Shown here: piece after piece, positions 63,016-64,000 of the stretch
Position numbering within the stretch: position 1 is the stretch's first letter
Layout: every line of letters starts with the position of its first letter
Origin: Planctomycetota bacterium
GTDB lineage: Bacteria; Planctomycetota; UBA1135
Direction of reading: 5' to 3'
Length of the DNA: 64,000 nucleotides
Assembly (NCBI GenBank): GCA_008501825.1
Contig: QQUA01000002.1
Span: 1-64,000 of the forward strand
Notes under the pieces: model-generated
What the model was told of the DNA's origin: nothing
Database searches by the model: none
The model's input: the letters and a program-made list of their open reading frames with translations, nothing else
Program-made: the position numbers and the translations under genes

Positions 63016-64000
63016 TTATTCCGTACCGTCCGCCCGCCGTAAACCCAACTCCCGGAAATCGGGCATCCAGACTTTCAGCTCAGCCACTTTCGCACGAGCC
63101 CTATCGCTGACCGGAACGCCCCAGCGCTCGAAGAAGGGCCCTAAGTTGCGCTCGACGGCCCGGGACATGCGAATCATCCACTGATCCCTCTTGTCGTCAT
63201 CCTTTCTAGGTTGCTCCCGTCTCGAAAGAGCTTCATATTCGGCAAAGACTTGAGTAAATGGCTCCCAGCCGAAGGCCTTTTGCAACTGGGCGTACATCAA
63301 AAGAGCCAAACCTGGCCGACGCTTCCACTCTTGAAAAGGAGCTCCGGCTCGCAAATAGGCGGCGGCCTTCTTCTTTTGCCCTTCCAGCCAGGGAACGTCC
63401 CAAGGATTCAGGCCGACCACTTTTTCCATGGCGTGAAGACTAAACAAATTGCAGGTGACTTCACCGGTTCCGGCGAACGTCCAAGCACCGCGCTGGCAGT
63501 TGTGACCGAGTTCGTGAAAGTGACCCCAAGAGCCCTGAGTTTGCAAGCGTTCAAGGTCCAGGACCAAACCGAAAGGACGTCCCGCTGAAGGCTGAGTCAC
63601 GTCAAGATGAGTCATGATTGGATAGCCGGCGTGCATGTAGCCGGCACTGATTTGCACGTCGGCCACGAAGCGTTCTGGGCGTTCCGGCAAAGCTCTGGCC
63701 GCCAAGCGGTAATGGGCTTGCATGACTTGATCCCAATAACGAGCGACCGCTTCGGGCTGCTGCAATTGCCGAATCGAATCGGAAGGCAGGGTGAGAATCA
63801 AATGGTGGCCGGCGATCTCCGCCCATGGCGCCGGATCCTTGCGCTCGGAACTCCATTTCGTAATGGCATCAGGGTCGGCCAAATTGAAAAAGGGCGCGTC
63901 CACTACCCCGGAGACTTCAAGCTCCAACGGCAGGGCAGCACTCGGTCCAGCTTCGAAATAAATTAAGCCGCCGAAGGAGCTAGCCACTTGATGGAATTCG
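63016..64000 (-). CDS. M60-like (enhancin-type) metallopeptidase, truncated by window edge
   Basis: The frame is open to the right edge, so the start lies outside (the GTG at 63987 is internal). The visible part begins ASSFGGLIYFEAGPSA, a conserved M60 strand, and continues to GHFHELGHNCQRGAWTFAG, the zinc motif HExxH (about 63500-63516) with a downstream Glu. C-terminal helical segment WEPFTQVFAEYEAL closes the gene. M60 peptidases cut mucin-like glycoproteins and usually carry an export signal and binding domains upstream. It precedes the CHAT gene on the same strand, 95 bases away. Confidence 0.85.
   Translation of the reverse strand, partial: EFHQVASSFGGLIYFEAGPSAALPLELEVSGVVDAPFFNLADPDAITKWSSERKDPAPWAEIAGHHLILTLPSDSIRQLQQPEAVARYWDQVMQAHYRLAARALPERPERFVADVQISAGYMHAGYPIMTHLDVTQPSAGRPFGLVLDLERLQTQGSWGHFHELGHNCQRGAWTFAGTGEVTCNLFSLHAMEKVVGLNPWDVPWLEGQKKKAAAYLRAGAPFQEWKRRPGLALLMYAQLQKAFGWEPFTQVFAEYEALSRREQPRKDDDKRDQWMIRMSRAVERNLGPFFERWGVPVSDRARAKVAELKVWMPDFRELGLRRADGTE

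Overview
The window is a 64 kb stretch of a GC-rich bacterial chromosome with about 45 supportable protein genes, no rRNA or CRISPR array, and no tRNA that I could recognise by eye. Secreted glycoside hydrolases, Tat-exported Gfo/Idh/MocA oxidoreductases, a DUF1080 fusion, HEAT, FG-GAP and TPR-CHAT proteins, lipoproteins and BlaI/M56 regulation occur together. That mix suggests a heterotrophic Acidobacteriota or PVC-group (Planctomycetes/Verrucomicrobia) organism. This is inferred from gene content only, and the phylum is not settled by anything I can see.

Left part (1-11.5 kb): the start of an IS3-family element cut by the window edge, a decayed IS66 transposase, and a 350 bp duplicate of the end of a rhamnosidase gene. 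A minus-strand carbohydrate operon follows: Tat-signal Gfo/Idh/MocA oxidoreductase, LamG-GH76-Calx-beta-LamG protein, GH106 lipoprotein, and a large carboxypeptidase-regulatory-like protein. Its base composition is visibly more GC-rich than what follows, and it lies beside mobile-element debris, so it looks like an acquired polysaccharide-use locus.

Middle-left (11.7-27.8 kb): a HEAT lipoprotein; a Fic AMP-transferase divergent from an AbiEi/AbiEii toxin-antitoxin pair, with two related palindromic operators in between; a radical SAM protein translationally coupled to a 952-residue HEAT-repeat protein; and a BlaI/M56-peptidase pair divergent from an alpha/beta-hydrolase-amidohydrolase fusion, with two perfect BlaI-type palindromes in between. 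The fusion has lost its nucleophilic serine and the sensor ends in HEAT repeats. An AT-richer patch then holds a PD-(D/E)XK-like protein, a membrane-anchored tail-collar-like protein and a frameshifted small membrane protein.

Middle-right (27.8-50.3 kb): gamma-glutamyltransferase and a GH20-DUF1080 protein, a DUF1801 protein with a terminator-like hairpin inside its gene, an AlkD-like protein, an FG-GAP protein, an Nramp-like transporter with atypical metal-site motifs, a large secreted protein of unknown function, HigBA, an XRE regulator with a membrane partner, a second oxidoreductase, a zinc-ribbon/methyltransferase pair, an S41 peptidase, a GH95-type hydrolase and an M50 protease.

Right part (50.4-64 kb): a complete type I restriction-modification operon (hsdM-hsdS-hsdR, each junction a 4-base overlap), a tandem SH3 protein, an intradiol-dioxygenase-like lipoprotein, an exported 1381-residue TPR-CHAT protein and a truncated M60 peptidase. 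Defence or conflict genes (Fic, AbiE, HigBA, type I RM, CHAT, the nuclease-like protein) are scattered through the window rather than packed into one island.
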